From Tissierellia bacterium (lineage in GTDB: Bacteria > Bacillota > Clostridia > Tissierellales > Tissierellaceae), in assembly GCA_012735245.1 (NCBI GenBank), contig JAAYHU010000027.1, forward strand, positions 1-64,000: 64,000 nt of DNA. The letters are read 5' to 3'. Position numbers and translations under genes: made by a program. Every line of letters starts with the position of its first letter. Position 1 is the first letter of the stretch. Below, piece after piece: positions 53,161 through 60,773 of the stretch. Below the pieces are notes generated by a model, which worked only from the letters and a program-made list of their open reading frames with translations, was not told the origin of the DNA and made no database searches.

Positions 53161-53865
53161 TTAACCTTCAAGGTAGGCCTTTTTAACCCTTTCATCTTCC
53201 AACATCTCTTTACTTTTGCCTTCCAATTCTATTTCACCATTTCTTATGATATATGCTCTGTCAGATACCTTAAGTGCCATATTGGCATTTTGTTCAACTA
53301 ACAATATGGATATACCTTCCTTATTTATGTTTTCTATAATCGAGAATATTTCCTTTACAATAATAGGAGCAAGCCCCATGGAAGGTTCATCAAGTAATAA
53401 TAGTTGCGGCCTAGACATCAAGCCCCTACCTATGGCTAGCATCTGTTGTTCTCCACCAGACAAGGTTCCAGCTATTTGTTCTTTTCTTTCCTTCAACCTT
53501 GGAAATAGGGAAAATATTTTTTCAAAATCCTCCTTTACTCCTTTTTTATCCTTTCTAGTATAGGCACCCATTTCAAGATTTTCCATAACTGTCATTTTAG
53601 AAAATATTCTCCTGCCTTCTGGAACATAGGATATGCCTAATTTTACTATATTTGTAGGAGTTAAGGAATGGATATTTTCTCCTCTAAACTTTATTTCCCC
53701 AGCTTCACATTTTTCTAAGCCAGATATGGATTTCAAAGTAGTACTTTTTCCAGCTCCATTGGCACCTATTAAGGTCACTATTTCCCCTTCTTCTATCTTT
53801 AAGCTTATATTTTTTACTGCATGGATTGGTCCATAGTATACATTTACATTGGAAAGTTCTAACAT
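53161..53865 (-). CDS. livF: Branched-chain amino acid ABC transporter ATP-binding protein LivF
   Basis: 234 residues. Walker A 'GANGAGKSTTLK', Q loop 'ISYVPEGRRIF', signature 'LSGGEQQMLAIG' and Walker B 'LLLLDEPSMGLAP'. The 'PEGRRIFSKMTVMENLEMGAY' stretch is characteristic of LivF. It is last in livJ-H-M-G-F and its start overlaps the livG stop. Confidence 0.96.
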   Translation of the reverse strand: MLELSNVNVYYGPIHAVKNISLKIEEGEIVTLIGANGAGKSTTLKSISGLEKCEAGEIKFRGENIHSLTPTNIVKLGISYVPEGRRIFSKMTVMENLEMGAYTRKDKKGVKEDFEKIFSLFPRLKERKEQIAGTLSGGEQQMLAIGRGLMSRPQLLLLDEPSMGLAPIIVKEIFSIIENINKEGISILLVEQNANMALKVSDRAYIIRNGEIELEGKSKEMLEDERVKKAYLEG

Positions 53866-54641
53866 TCCTCAACCTCCTCTCCTAGATATGCCTTTATAAC
53901 CCTTTCGTCATTTTGTATTTCTTCTGGAGTACCTTGGGCCACTAAATTTCCATAATCAAATACTAATACTTCATCACAGATATTCATTACTAAGGACATA
54001 TCGTGTTCAATTAAAATTATGGTTAAATCAAAGGCTTCCCTTATCCAATTGATTAATTCCCTCAATTCTTTTGTCTCAATGGGGTTCATCCCAGCCGCTG
54101 GTTCATCTAAAAGAAGGAGCTTTGGTTTTGCTGCTAAAGCCCTTGCAATTTCTAGTTTTCTTTGATCACCATAGGGCAAGTTTTTTGCCAGTTCATCCTT
54201 TTTATCCAATAAATTAAATTTTTCCAATAATTCCAATGCATTTTCATAGGCATTGGCTTCAGCTTTGTAATAAGAGGGCAGCCTAAGGAAGGCAGAACCT
54301 ATACCATATTTAAATCTATTGTGAAATCCAATGAGAATATTATCAAGGACAGTCATATCTTTAAATAACCTTATATTTTGAAAGGTCCTAGCAATTCCAT
54401 AATGAACAATTTTATGAGGTTTTAAATCCTTAGTCCTAATCTTAGAATCTAAATTATAGGTTATTTCACCCGATGTAGGACTGTATATTCCCGTTAGGAG
54501 GTTGAAGAAAGTAGTCTTTCCTGCTCCATTGGGGCCAATTAAACCGATTATATTTCCCTTTTCTATATTTACATTAATATTTCTAATAGCCTTAATTCCG
54601 CCAAAGTTCTTTGATAGACTATTTACTGATAGCACCCACAT
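53859..54641 (-). CDS. livG: Branched-chain amino acid ABC transporter ATP-binding protein LivG
   Basis: 260 residues. Walker A 'GPNGAGKTTFFN', 'GIARTFQNIRLF', signature 'LPYGDQRKLEIARAL' (the variant LPYGDQ is the LivG form) and Walker B 'LLLLDEPAAGMNP'. It pairs with LivF. The frame overlaps livM by 23 bases. Confidence 0.95.
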   Translation of the reverse strand: MWVLSVNSLSKNFGGIKAIRNINVNIEKGNIIGLIGPNGAGKTTFFNLLTGIYSPTSGEITYNLDSKIRTKDLKPHKIVHYGIARTFQNIRLFKDMTVLDNILIGFHNRFKYGIGSAFLRLPSYYKAEANAYENALELLEKFNLLDKKDELAKNLPYGDQRKLEIARALAAKPKLLLLDEPAAGMNPIETKELRELINWIREAFDLTIILIEHDMSLVMNICDEVLVFDYGNLVAQGTPEEIQNDERVIKAYLGEEVEEC

Positions 54642-55587
54642 TAAATTCTACCTTCTTTCTGTTTTTCTTTCTACTTTTAAATATCTTAAACTCCCTTTTA
54701 CCTAATATACCTTTGTGCCTATAGACCATTATTACAAACAATATTACTGAATAAATAACCATCCTCAATTCAGGTATTCCTTGTAGGAATAGTGAAATAA
54801 TCGATAGTGAAATTGCACCAATTACTGAGCCTAAAATACTACCTATGCCTCCAAAAACAACTATTACTAGTATATCTATAGATTTCATAAAGCCAAAGGA
54901 ATCAGGTTTTATGAAATAAAAGTAATTAGCATATAAGGACCCTGCTGTACCTGCAAAAAAAGCTCCAATGGCAAAGGCCAATACTTTGTAATAAGTAGTA
55001 TTAACTCCCATGGACTCAGCAGCTATTTCGTCTTCCCTAATGGCTATACAGGCCCTGCCATGATAGGAGTTTAAAAACCTCTTTATCAACAATATTGTGA
55101 CTAGGACAGAAGCAAATATCCAGGTCCAATTGGTGTATCGTGGTATATCGTTAAAGCCTATGGCACCCCCAATATAATCTGTATTTATGGCTATAACCCT
55201 TACAATTTCACCAAAACCTAAGGTTGCTATGGCCAAATAATCTCCCTTAAGCCTTAAAGTAGGGATTCCAATCAAAATACCAGCAACAGATGCCACAACG
55301 CCTGATAATAACAAGGCTAAAATGAAAGGTTGATTAAACTTAGCAGTTAGTATTGCTGAAGTATATGCGCCCATAGACATAAAAGCTGCATGTCCCAAGG
55401 AAAATTGGCCAGTAAATCCTGTAATTAAGTTTAAGCTAACTGCTAAAATGATATTTATACCTATAATAACTAAGTTTAGCTCATAATAGGAATCAATTAT
55501 ACCTGTATTTATCAGTACATGAACTAAGATATAAAAAGCAAAAAGGATGACTCCAAGTAAAATCTTTTTATTAACTTTGTTCATCAT
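54619..55587 (-). CDS. livM: Branched-chain amino acid ABC transporter permease LivM
   Basis: 322 residues, about nine to ten membrane helices. 'LVIIGINIILAVSLNLITGFTGQFSLGHAAFM' and 'CIAIREDEIAAESMGVN' (coupling helix) are typical LivM. The C-terminal tail is strongly basic ('FKSRKKNRKKVEF'). It forms the channel together with LivH. Confidence 0.95.
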   Translation of the reverse strand: MMNKVNKKILLGVILFAFYILVHVLINTGIIDSYYELNLVIIGINIILAVSLNLITGFTGQFSLGHAAFMSMGAYTSAILTAKFNQPFILALLLSGVVASVAGILIGIPTLRLKGDYLAIATLGFGEIVRVIAINTDYIGGAIGFNDIPRYTNWTWIFASVLVTILLIKRFLNSYHGRACIAIREDEIAAESMGVNTTYYKVLAFAIGAFFAGTAGSLYANYFYFIKPDSFGFMKSIDILVIVVFGGIGSILGSVIGAISLSIISLFLQGIPELRMVIYSVILFVIMVYRHKGILGKREFKIFKSRKKNRKKVEFNVGAISK

Positions 55588-55603
55588 CAGCGAACCTCCT
55601 CTC

Positions 55604-56488
55604 CTAAACCTTTTCCTTCACTGTTTTGCCTAATAATCCGCTGGGTTTTATTAGTAGAACTATAATCAATATGCCAAATGCAACTGCATCCTTAAATATG
55701 GATCCTCCATAGGCTGAAACTAAGGTCTCTACCATGCCAAGGAAGAAACCGCCAAATACTGCCCCTGGTATAAGTCCAATTCCTCCCAAGACTGCGGCCA
55801 CAAAAGCCTTTAATCCAGGAACAGTACCCATTAGTGGATTTATTGTATTATAATATACTCCTACTAAGACACCAGCTGCCCCAGCTAAGGCAGAGCCAAT
55901 TGCAAAGGTAAAGGATATTATCCTATTTATATCTACACCCATAAGCTGGGCTACATCTTTGTCTAAGGCTACTGCTCTCATGGCCTTACCTATTTTCGTC
56001 TTTAAGACAACATACTGAAGAAGCAACATAAGAACAATGGTTATTAAAATTATATAGATATTTTTTGTATCTAAGAGAGCCTTTCCACCTAATATGCTTA
56101 TTTTATTGCTGCTTAAAACATCTGGAAAAGTCCTTGTATCTGGTTTTACAAAATACATCATGGTATATTGTAAAAACAAGGATACTGCTATGGCAGTTAT
56201 AAGGGCAGAAATTCTTGATGCATTTCGTAAAGGCTTATAAGCTACTTTCTCTATCAATATTCCTAAAATACTACAAGTTGCCATGGAGATTAACAAGGCT
56301 GGGACAAAGCCTAGGCCTAAAAATCTAGTTACAGCATATCCTACATAGGCCCCTATCATGTAGATATCTCCATGAGCAAAATTTATTAAATTTATTATTC
56401 CATATACCATGGTATATCCCAGGGCTATTAAGGCATAAATGCTACCTAAGGATATTCCATTTATCAATTGTTGTAATACTTGCTCCAT
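55604..56488 (-). CDS. livH: Branched-chain amino acid ABC transporter permease LivH
   Basis: 294 residues. About eight membrane helices, 'GISLGSIYALIALGYTMVYGIINLINFAHGD' at the start and 'RAVALDKDVAQLMGVD' as coupling helix. The start is taken as ATG 56488 with AAAGGA 8 bases upstream; ATG 56497 overlaps that ribosome binding site. A hairpin separates it from livJ. Confidence 0.94.
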   Translation of the reverse strand: MEQVLQQLINGISLGSIYALIALGYTMVYGIINLINFAHGDIYMIGAYVGYAVTRFLGLGFVPALLISMATCSILGILIEKVAYKPLRNASRISALITAIAVSLFLQYTMMYFVKPDTRTFPDVLSSNKISILGGKALLDTKNIYIILITIVLMLLLQYVVLKTKIGKAMRAVALDKDVAQLMGVDINRIISFTFAIGSALAGAAGVLVGVYYNTINPLMGTVPGLKAFVAAVLGGIGLIPGAVFGGFFLGMVETLVSAYGGSIFKDAVAFGILIIVLLIKPSGLLGKTVKEKV

Positions 56489-56509
56489 AATTAACATCCT
56501 TTCTATTGG

Positions 56510-56551
56510 AGGGAATGCCTATAAGGATTATAAGCTCCTTAGACATTCCCT
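56510..56551 (-). other. Intergenic hairpin between livJ and livH
   Basis: Long imperfect inverted repeat with outer arms AGGGAATG/CATTCCCT and an inner pairing AGGA/TCCT. There is no U tract after it, so it is more likely an mRNA-stabilising or processing hairpin than a full terminator. It would let the binding protein be made in excess over the membrane subunits. Confidence 0.6.
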
Positions 56552-56558
56552 TAATTGA

Positions 56559-57725
56559 TTATTTTGGATCTAATTTCTTCAAGAATGTTGGAACCCCATC
56601 TATCAATTCGATTATCGTTGTAGATTTAATCGGGTTATGGTATTCATCAATAGTTATAGTTCCTGTAACCCCTTTAAAATCCTTAGTTGCTTCAAGGGCT
56701 TCTTTTATTTTTTCAGGACTAGCTTCTCCAGCTCTTTCTATGGCATCCTTTAATAAATATGCCATATCATAGCCTAAAGCATTGAATCCATCTGGCTCCT
56801 TATTATATTTTGCCTTAAAGCTTTCTCTAAATTTTACAACCTCTTCTGCATCATCCATTGGTGAATAGTGATTAGAGTAATAGACATTGTTTGCTGCTTC
56901 CTTTCCTGATATTTCAACAAATTTAGGTGATTCGTATCCATCTCCGCCTAAAATCGGTACGTCTAATCCTAGCTCCCTGGCTTGTCTAACAATTAGGCCT
57001 ACTTCTTCATAATAACCTGGTACAAATAAAACTTCTGGGTTAGCTCCCTTAATATTTGTCAATACGGCTTTAAAGTCTGTATCCTTAGCTTGATATGCTT
57101 CTTCTACTAGGATCTTGCCTCCATATTTTTCTATAGTCTCTTTAAAGGCCTTTGAAAGTCCTTTTGCATAATCAGATGTACTATCTGCTAAGATGGCAGC
57201 ATTTTTTGCCCCTAAATCATTTACAGCAAATTCAGCCATTATAACTCCCTGGAAGGAATCGCTAAAGCAGGTTTTAAAAATATACTCTCTAACATTTCCA
57301 TTGCTATCTACAGTTATATCGTCTGCTGTTGCAGAACCGGTAATTAGTGGAATTTTGTTTTGCATAGCAGCTGGAATGGCAGCCTTAGTGTTTCCAGAGG
57401 TAGCTGGTCCAAGTAGGGCTACGACATTTTCTCTAGTTGCTAACCTTGCGGAAACATTGGCAGATTCTGTATCCTCTGATTTATTGTCAATCTTAACTAA
57501 TTCTATTTCTTTGCCTAGCACTCCGCCGCTTTTATTGATTTCTTCAACGGCTAATTCTATACCTTCTGTTAAACCTTGACCATAAGTTGCTACTCCACCT
57601 GATAGTTCATAGTTTAATCCAACTCTTATAGTATCACCATTGTTAGATGATGAATTTGATGTACATCCAGCTAACAAACTCAATACCAATGCCAAAGATA
57701 AAATTCCAAGCAACTTTTTCTTCAT
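56559..57725 (-). CDS. livJ: Branched-chain amino acid ABC transporter substrate-binding lipoprotein LivJ/LivK
   Basis: About 388 residues. Lipoprotein signal 'KKKLLGILSLALVLSLLAGC' with lipobox LAGC, then a type I periplasmic-binding fold ('IRVGLNYELSGGVATYGQGL', 'VALLGPATSGNTKAAIP'). Catches leucine, isoleucine or valine outside the membrane. ATG 57725 is likely, with GAGGAG upstream; GTG 57734 is an alternative. The open frame to 57791 would begin next to the T-box terminator without a ribosome binding site. Confidence 0.93.
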   Translation of the reverse strand: MKKKLLGILSLALVLSLLAGCTSNSSSNNGDTIRVGLNYELSGGVATYGQGLTEGIELAVEEINKSGGVLGKEIELVKIDNKSEDTESANVSARLATRENVVALLGPATSGNTKAAIPAAMQNKIPLITGSATADDITVDSNGNVREYIFKTCFSDSFQGVIMAEFAVNDLGAKNAAILADSTSDYAKGLSKAFKETIEKYGGKILVEEAYQAKDTDFKAVLTNIKGANPEVLFVPGYYEEVGLIVRQARELGLDVPILGGDGYESPKFVEISGKEAANNVYYSNHYSPMDDAEEVVKFRESFKAKYNKEPDGFNALGYDMAYLLKDAIERAGEASPEKIKEALEATKDFKGVTGTITIDEYHNPIKSTTIIELIDGVPTFLKKLDPK

Positions 57726-57819
57726 TACAGTCACCACACTCCTCAGTATTTTTTTATTGAAAATGAAATCCATATTCATCATGATTTGCATAATAAAGAT
57801 TTAATATAGGCCGATATTA

Positions 57820-58090
57820 AAAAAACCTCTACATGTATGCAAATACATGTAGAGGCCAATTAGGCGTTACCACTCTACTTCGTAATTATCTCGCGATAAT
57901 TACCTCCCTAGGTTCAATACTAAACCCTGGCCTTTTAACGGGGCCTACCGATATGGCTTACTTATACGTTTCAGCCATATAACTCCGAAGTGATCGTTCC
58001 CTATTAAATCGATGCTGGCTCTCACCTTCTGCCAGCTCTCTGTAATCGATTTTGCTAATAGTTCACCCTTCATCATAGTTTTTAAAAATA
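57820..58090 (-). promoter_or_regulatory. T-box riboswitch, isoleucine-type, controlling the liv operon
   Basis: On the minus strand the T-box core AGAGTGGTAACGC (57876-57864) is followed by a 12-bp terminator stem (57826-57837, 57844-57855) and a T run. Stem I pairs through AAATCGAT/ATCGATTT and holds AGAGAG and GGTGAGA motifs. The specifier position, immediately before ACTTCGGAG, reads ATC (57994-57992), an Ile codon. UGGU in the core fits a tRNA ending ACCA (discriminator A), as tRNA-Ile has. Uncharged tRNA-Ile should thus switch on uptake. Confidence 0.88.
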
Positions 58091-58133
58091 TTAAATTTTA
58101 TAAAGATTGCAATCTTTATAATAATTAGAAATT

Positions 58134-58162
58134 AACATAGCATGCTAAAGCGATTTTGTCAA
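58134..58162 (-). promoter_or_regulatory. Sigma-A promoter of the T-box/liv transcript
   Basis: TTGACA (58162-58157), 17 bases, TATGTT (58139-58134) on the minus strand, about 50 bases upstream of the T-box stem I. The stretch from 58163 to 58343 on either strand holds nothing else I can name. Confidence 0.75.
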
Positions 58163-58343
58163 CACTTTATTTGACTTTTTTTGCACTTTTTTTATCAAAT
58201 CAAATTTGGCCTTGGATCTAACCCTTGATATTTCAAGGCTTTCACCATTTTACCTTTTTCTAAAAAATTGTCAAAAAATCTGTTAATTATTTCCTTTAAA
58301 CATATCTTGTGAAAGTTTAGGCAAGAAAAAATGATAATGCTAA

Positions 58344-58371
58344 TTGATAATTTAGAACAATGTGGTAAAAT
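58344..58371 (+). promoter_or_regulatory. Sigma-A promoter of the MerT-like selenoprotein gene
   Basis: TTGATA (58344-58349), 16 bases, TAAAAT (58366-58371). Transcription would start near 58378, just ahead of the GGAGG at 58392 and ATG 58404. Confidence 0.6.
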
Positions 58372-58403
58372 ATATTGTAATTATACCCCCTGGAGGTTTG
58401 TTT

Positions 58404-58706
58404 ATGAAAGAAAAAATTCTCAGCATTCTATCAATCTTTGCTGCCTTCGGTGCAGCCTTTTGTTGAACAGGTGGATTAATATTGGGATCCCTAGGTTTAG
58501 GGACAATTGGACTAGCATATATGTCTCATATAACAAAATATAAACCTATTTTCGTCCTGATAACAGCAGGATTATTGTTTCTTTCCTATAGCTTAATAGA
58601 AAAAAACAATTCTAGCAGAGGCACAAAGATAGTTTTTTGGATTTCTGCTATAGTTTCAATAATCATTCTATATTATCCAAATATAATAAATCTTTTTAAC
58701 AAATAA
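58404..58706 (+). CDS. MerT-like membrane selenoprotein (Cys-Sec pair, UGA at 58464)
   Basis: ATG 58404 follows TGGAGGT by 7 bases. Reading through TGA 58464-58466 gives a 100-residue protein with three membrane helices (about 4-19, 44-62, 75-92). The disputed position lies in 'FGAAFC-U-TGGLILGSLGLGTIGLA', directly after Cys20. MerT, the inner-membrane mercuric transporter, has a Cys-Cys pair at this point ahead of a Gly-rich segment, so Sec replaces the second Cys. A SECIS-like hairpin follows the UGA at the proper distance (next entry). If UGA were a stop, only a 20-residue peptide would be made, yet the downstream frame is intact and of MerT type to its stop at 58706. It matches what I remember of SaoT of the proposed selenocysteine-assisted organometal system, but no other sao gene is recognised here. 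Confidence 0.88.
58481..58507 (+). promoter_or_regulatory. Candidate bacterial SECIS element
   Basis: Stem TCCCTA/TAGGGA (58488-58493, 58498-58503) closes the tetraloop GGTT. A second helix ATTG/CAAT (58481-58484, 58504-58507) stacks below it across a three-base bulge. The apical loop begins 27 bases after the UGA and starts with GG. Bacterial SECIS models expect a G in the first two loop positions, a loop 16-37 bases from the UGA and an upper stem of at least 4 bp; all hold. Confidence 0.8.
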
Positions 58707-58736
58707 AGTAAAGGCCTAAGTGGCTTTTACTTTATT
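58702..58736. terminator. Bidirectional terminator between the selenoprotein gene and the activase gene
   Basis: Fifteen-bp stem (58702-58716, 58722-58736) with a single G-U type mismatch and a 5-base loop TAAGT. It contains the ends of both convergent genes. Confidence 0.8.
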
Positions 58737-59695
58737 AGGATTGATTTTACCCTATTGCTCCATTTGCCACACCTATCTCCAAAACAACCGATTTCTTGAT
58801 TGTTTTCAATTAATTTTACAACCTCACACCTATTGCTGCAGCCTGAACATTCAAAGCTATTGGATTCAAATTTGCTATCAGCAAGGTTAAAACCTTTAAA
58901 ATTAGTTTTTCTTTCTTTTTCTGCCATTTCTTTTCCTAATATAGCCGCTCCTATGGCCCCCATTACATTATAGTCTTTTGGCACGATTATTTCGAAACCT
59001 AAAGCCCTCTCAAAGGCAGCCTTTATCCCCTTGTTCGCTGCAACTCCTCCTTGGAAAAAAACCTTTGGCAGTATTTCCTTACCCTTGCCTACATTATTTA
59101 GATAATTTCTAACTAAGGCATCACAAAGTCCTCGAATAATATCAGCCTTATTATAACCTAGCTGCTGCTTATGAATCATATCCGATTCTGCAAAAACTGC
59201 ACACCGTCCTGCTATTCTAACTCCTATATTTGAATTTAGGGCATAATCTCCAAATTCTTCAATAGGTATATCCAACCTTTCAGCTTGCCTATCTAAAAAT
59301 GAGCCTGTACCTGCAGCACAGACTGTATTCATTGCAAAGTCAGAAACTACTCCATTTCTTATTATAATTATTTTTGAATCCTGACCACCAATTTCTATAA
59401 TAGTTTTTACATCCCTATCTATTTCTAAGGCAGCAACAGCATGGGAAGTAATCTCGTTTTTAACTGCATCTGCACCGATTAAAGTGGCGGCTATATGCCT
59501 ACCACTACCTGTTGCACCCACCCCTGATATTTTTACATTATTGTATTTATCTTTAAGTATCTTAAAGCCTTCCTGTACTGCTTTTATGGGGCTGCCCTTT
59601 GTTCTTATATATATTTTTTCTACCACTTTCATGTGGCCATCTAATAATACGAGATTTGTACTAACTGATCCCACATCAACTCCAAGATAATACAT
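58727..59695 (-). CDS. Acyl-CoA dehydratase activase (BadF/BcrA/HgdC family ATPase)
   Basis: 322 residues. ASKHA ATPase motifs 'LGVDVGSVSTNLVLLD', 'GVGATGSGR', 'TIIEIGGQDSK' and 'MNTVCAAGTGSFLDRQAERL', in which the conserved Cys and the next one hold the dimer-bridging 4Fe-4S cluster. A C-terminal cysteine motif 'ECSGCSNRCEVV...GCFGDRCGKW' is typical of the large activase-like proteins rather than of plain HgdC. The start is ATG 59695 after AAAGGAG; the frame open to 59734 overlaps the upstream gene. It forms a unit with the two genes upstream. Confidence 0.88.
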   Translation of the reverse strand: MYYLGVDVGSVSTNLVLLDGHMKVVEKIYIRTKGSPIKAVQEGFKILKDKYNNVKISGVGATGSGRHIAATLIGADAVKNEITSHAVAALEIDRDVKTIIEIGGQDSKIIIIRNGVVSDFAMNTVCAAGTGSFLDRQAERLDIPIEEFGDYALNSNIGVRIAGRCAVFAESDMIHKQQLGYNKADIIRGLCDALVRNYLNNVGKGKEILPKVFFQGGVAANKGIKAAFERALGFEIIVPKDYNVMGAIGAAILGKEMAEKERKTNFKGFNLADSKFESNSFECSGCSNRCEVVKLIENNQEIGCFGDRCGKWSNRVKSILIK

Positions 59696-60773
59696 TTTTC
59701 CTTCTCCTTTCAAGCAAGTCGATAAAGGCCTCAACCCTAGTTACAAATCCAGCCTCTCCTGTCATTTCATCTACAACTAAGGACATTATAGGAAAGTCCT
59801 TTTCCTTGGATATAGTAGGTAATATTACCTTTGATACTATTTCTGGCATACAGCCAAGAGGAAAGATTTGAATAGCGCCATCAAAGCCTTCTTTTTGGGC
59901 CAATACTGCCTCTCCTATACATTCTCTACCATGGCCTCCAACTCCTAGAGAAAGGTATTTCTTTGCATTTCTTTTTATCTTAAGGGAATTTAATTTAGTT
60001 GGTTTTAATAATGTATCCTTAACCCACCAGCTAGGCGTAAGCTTTCTCTTAGTTGCAACCCCATAATCCATTAACTTATCTTCGATGTAGAGGTTAGAAA
60101 ATGGTTCTATTATAGTATATATTTCACCTATAATTGCTATTTTAATGGGGTTTTTTCCCTTGTCTATTTTTACATTATCTAGCCTATTCTTATATTCTTC
60201 TAATACCATAATCATATCCCTTGGACTATTAGTATTCATAGCATCTCTTTTACAGCTATTTAAAAGTTTTTTACATTCTCCTTTATTTACTTCATAACCT
60301 GCTAGATAGTGGGCCTTTTCCTCTATCTCATCTATTAAATTCATTACCCTTACTGCCCTTAAAAGGGCTTTTATCTGGCCAGCCTTTCCTTTTCTACTAT
60401 TTCTAGAGATTTGATTTATCCTATTATATAATTCCTTTATACCTATATCTCCAGGTGCATCAATTACAATAAAGTTTATATTTTTACCCATCCTCTTAAA
60501 TAGATTCATTTGCATTTCTGCATATTTCCCAAACCGGCAGGGTCCACAGCTGCCTGGAAGTAGAACTGTATCTGCTCCTTTTTCAATTGCTTGGATATAG
60601 TTTCCCACCATAATCTTATAGGGTAAACAGATTTCCTCTGGTGAATGTAAAGAACCCATCTCCAAGGCTTCTTTATTGTTCAGTGGTGGCATAATATATT
60701 CTATCCCCAATCCATCAAATAAGGCTTTTGCAGCTATGTATACATTACCTAGATGTGGAGCAGTAATCTTCAT
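59676..60773 (-). CDS. 2-hydroxyacyl-CoA dehydratase-like component protein (365 residues)
   Basis: HgdB/DUF2229-like. Cysteines in 'GSLHSPEEICLPYKIM' and 'LLPGSCGPCRFGKYAEM' are likely iron-sulfur ligands, and 'IFPLGCMPEIVSKVIL' with 'SLVVDEMTGEAGFVTRVEAFIDLL' close the domain. The latter tail also ends the next gene upstream, so the two are paralogous parts. The start overlaps the upstream gene by 4 bases and its end overlaps the activase start by 20, indicating tight co-translation. Substrate unknown; CoA-ester dehydration or an unrelated reductive reaction is possible. Confidence 0.8.
   Translation of the reverse strand: MKITAPHLGNVYIAAKALFDGLGIEYIMPPLNNKEALEMGSLHSPEEICLPYKIMVGNYIQAIEKGADTVLLPGSCGPCRFGKYAEMQMNLFKRMGKNINFIVIDAPGDIGIKELYNRINQISRNSRKGKAGQIKALLRAVRVMNLIDEIEEKAHYLAGYEVNKGECKKLLNSCKRDAMNTNSPRDMIMVLEEYKNRLDNVKIDKGKNPIKIAIIGEIYTIIEPFSNLYIEDKLMDYGVATKRKLTPSWWVKDTLLKPTKLNSLKIKRNAKKYLSLGVGGHGRECIGEAVLAQKEGFDGAIQIFPLGCMPEIVSKVILPTISKEKDFPIMSLVVDEMTGEAGFVTRVEAFIDLLERRRKNVLSWS

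Noticed and set aside
57992-58000. T-box specifier read as TTC (Phe)
   Set aside because: TTC is present three bases further on, but by the layout of glycine leaders (GGC before ACTCCTGAG) the specifier must be the triplet directly before ACTTCGGAG, which is ATC. An Ile specifier also fits the liv operon.
58464-58466. TGA as a true stop with the rest of the MerT-like gene being a separate short ORF
   Set aside because: The next in-frame ATG (58527-58529) would lose the first helix and has no ribosome binding site, and the pre-TGA part makes only 20 residues.
58331-58543. A 70-residue open frame over the selenoprotein start
   Set aside because: It is in another frame, begins inside the promoter, and lacks a ribosome binding site; its C-terminus is an out-of-frame reading of the MerT-like gene.
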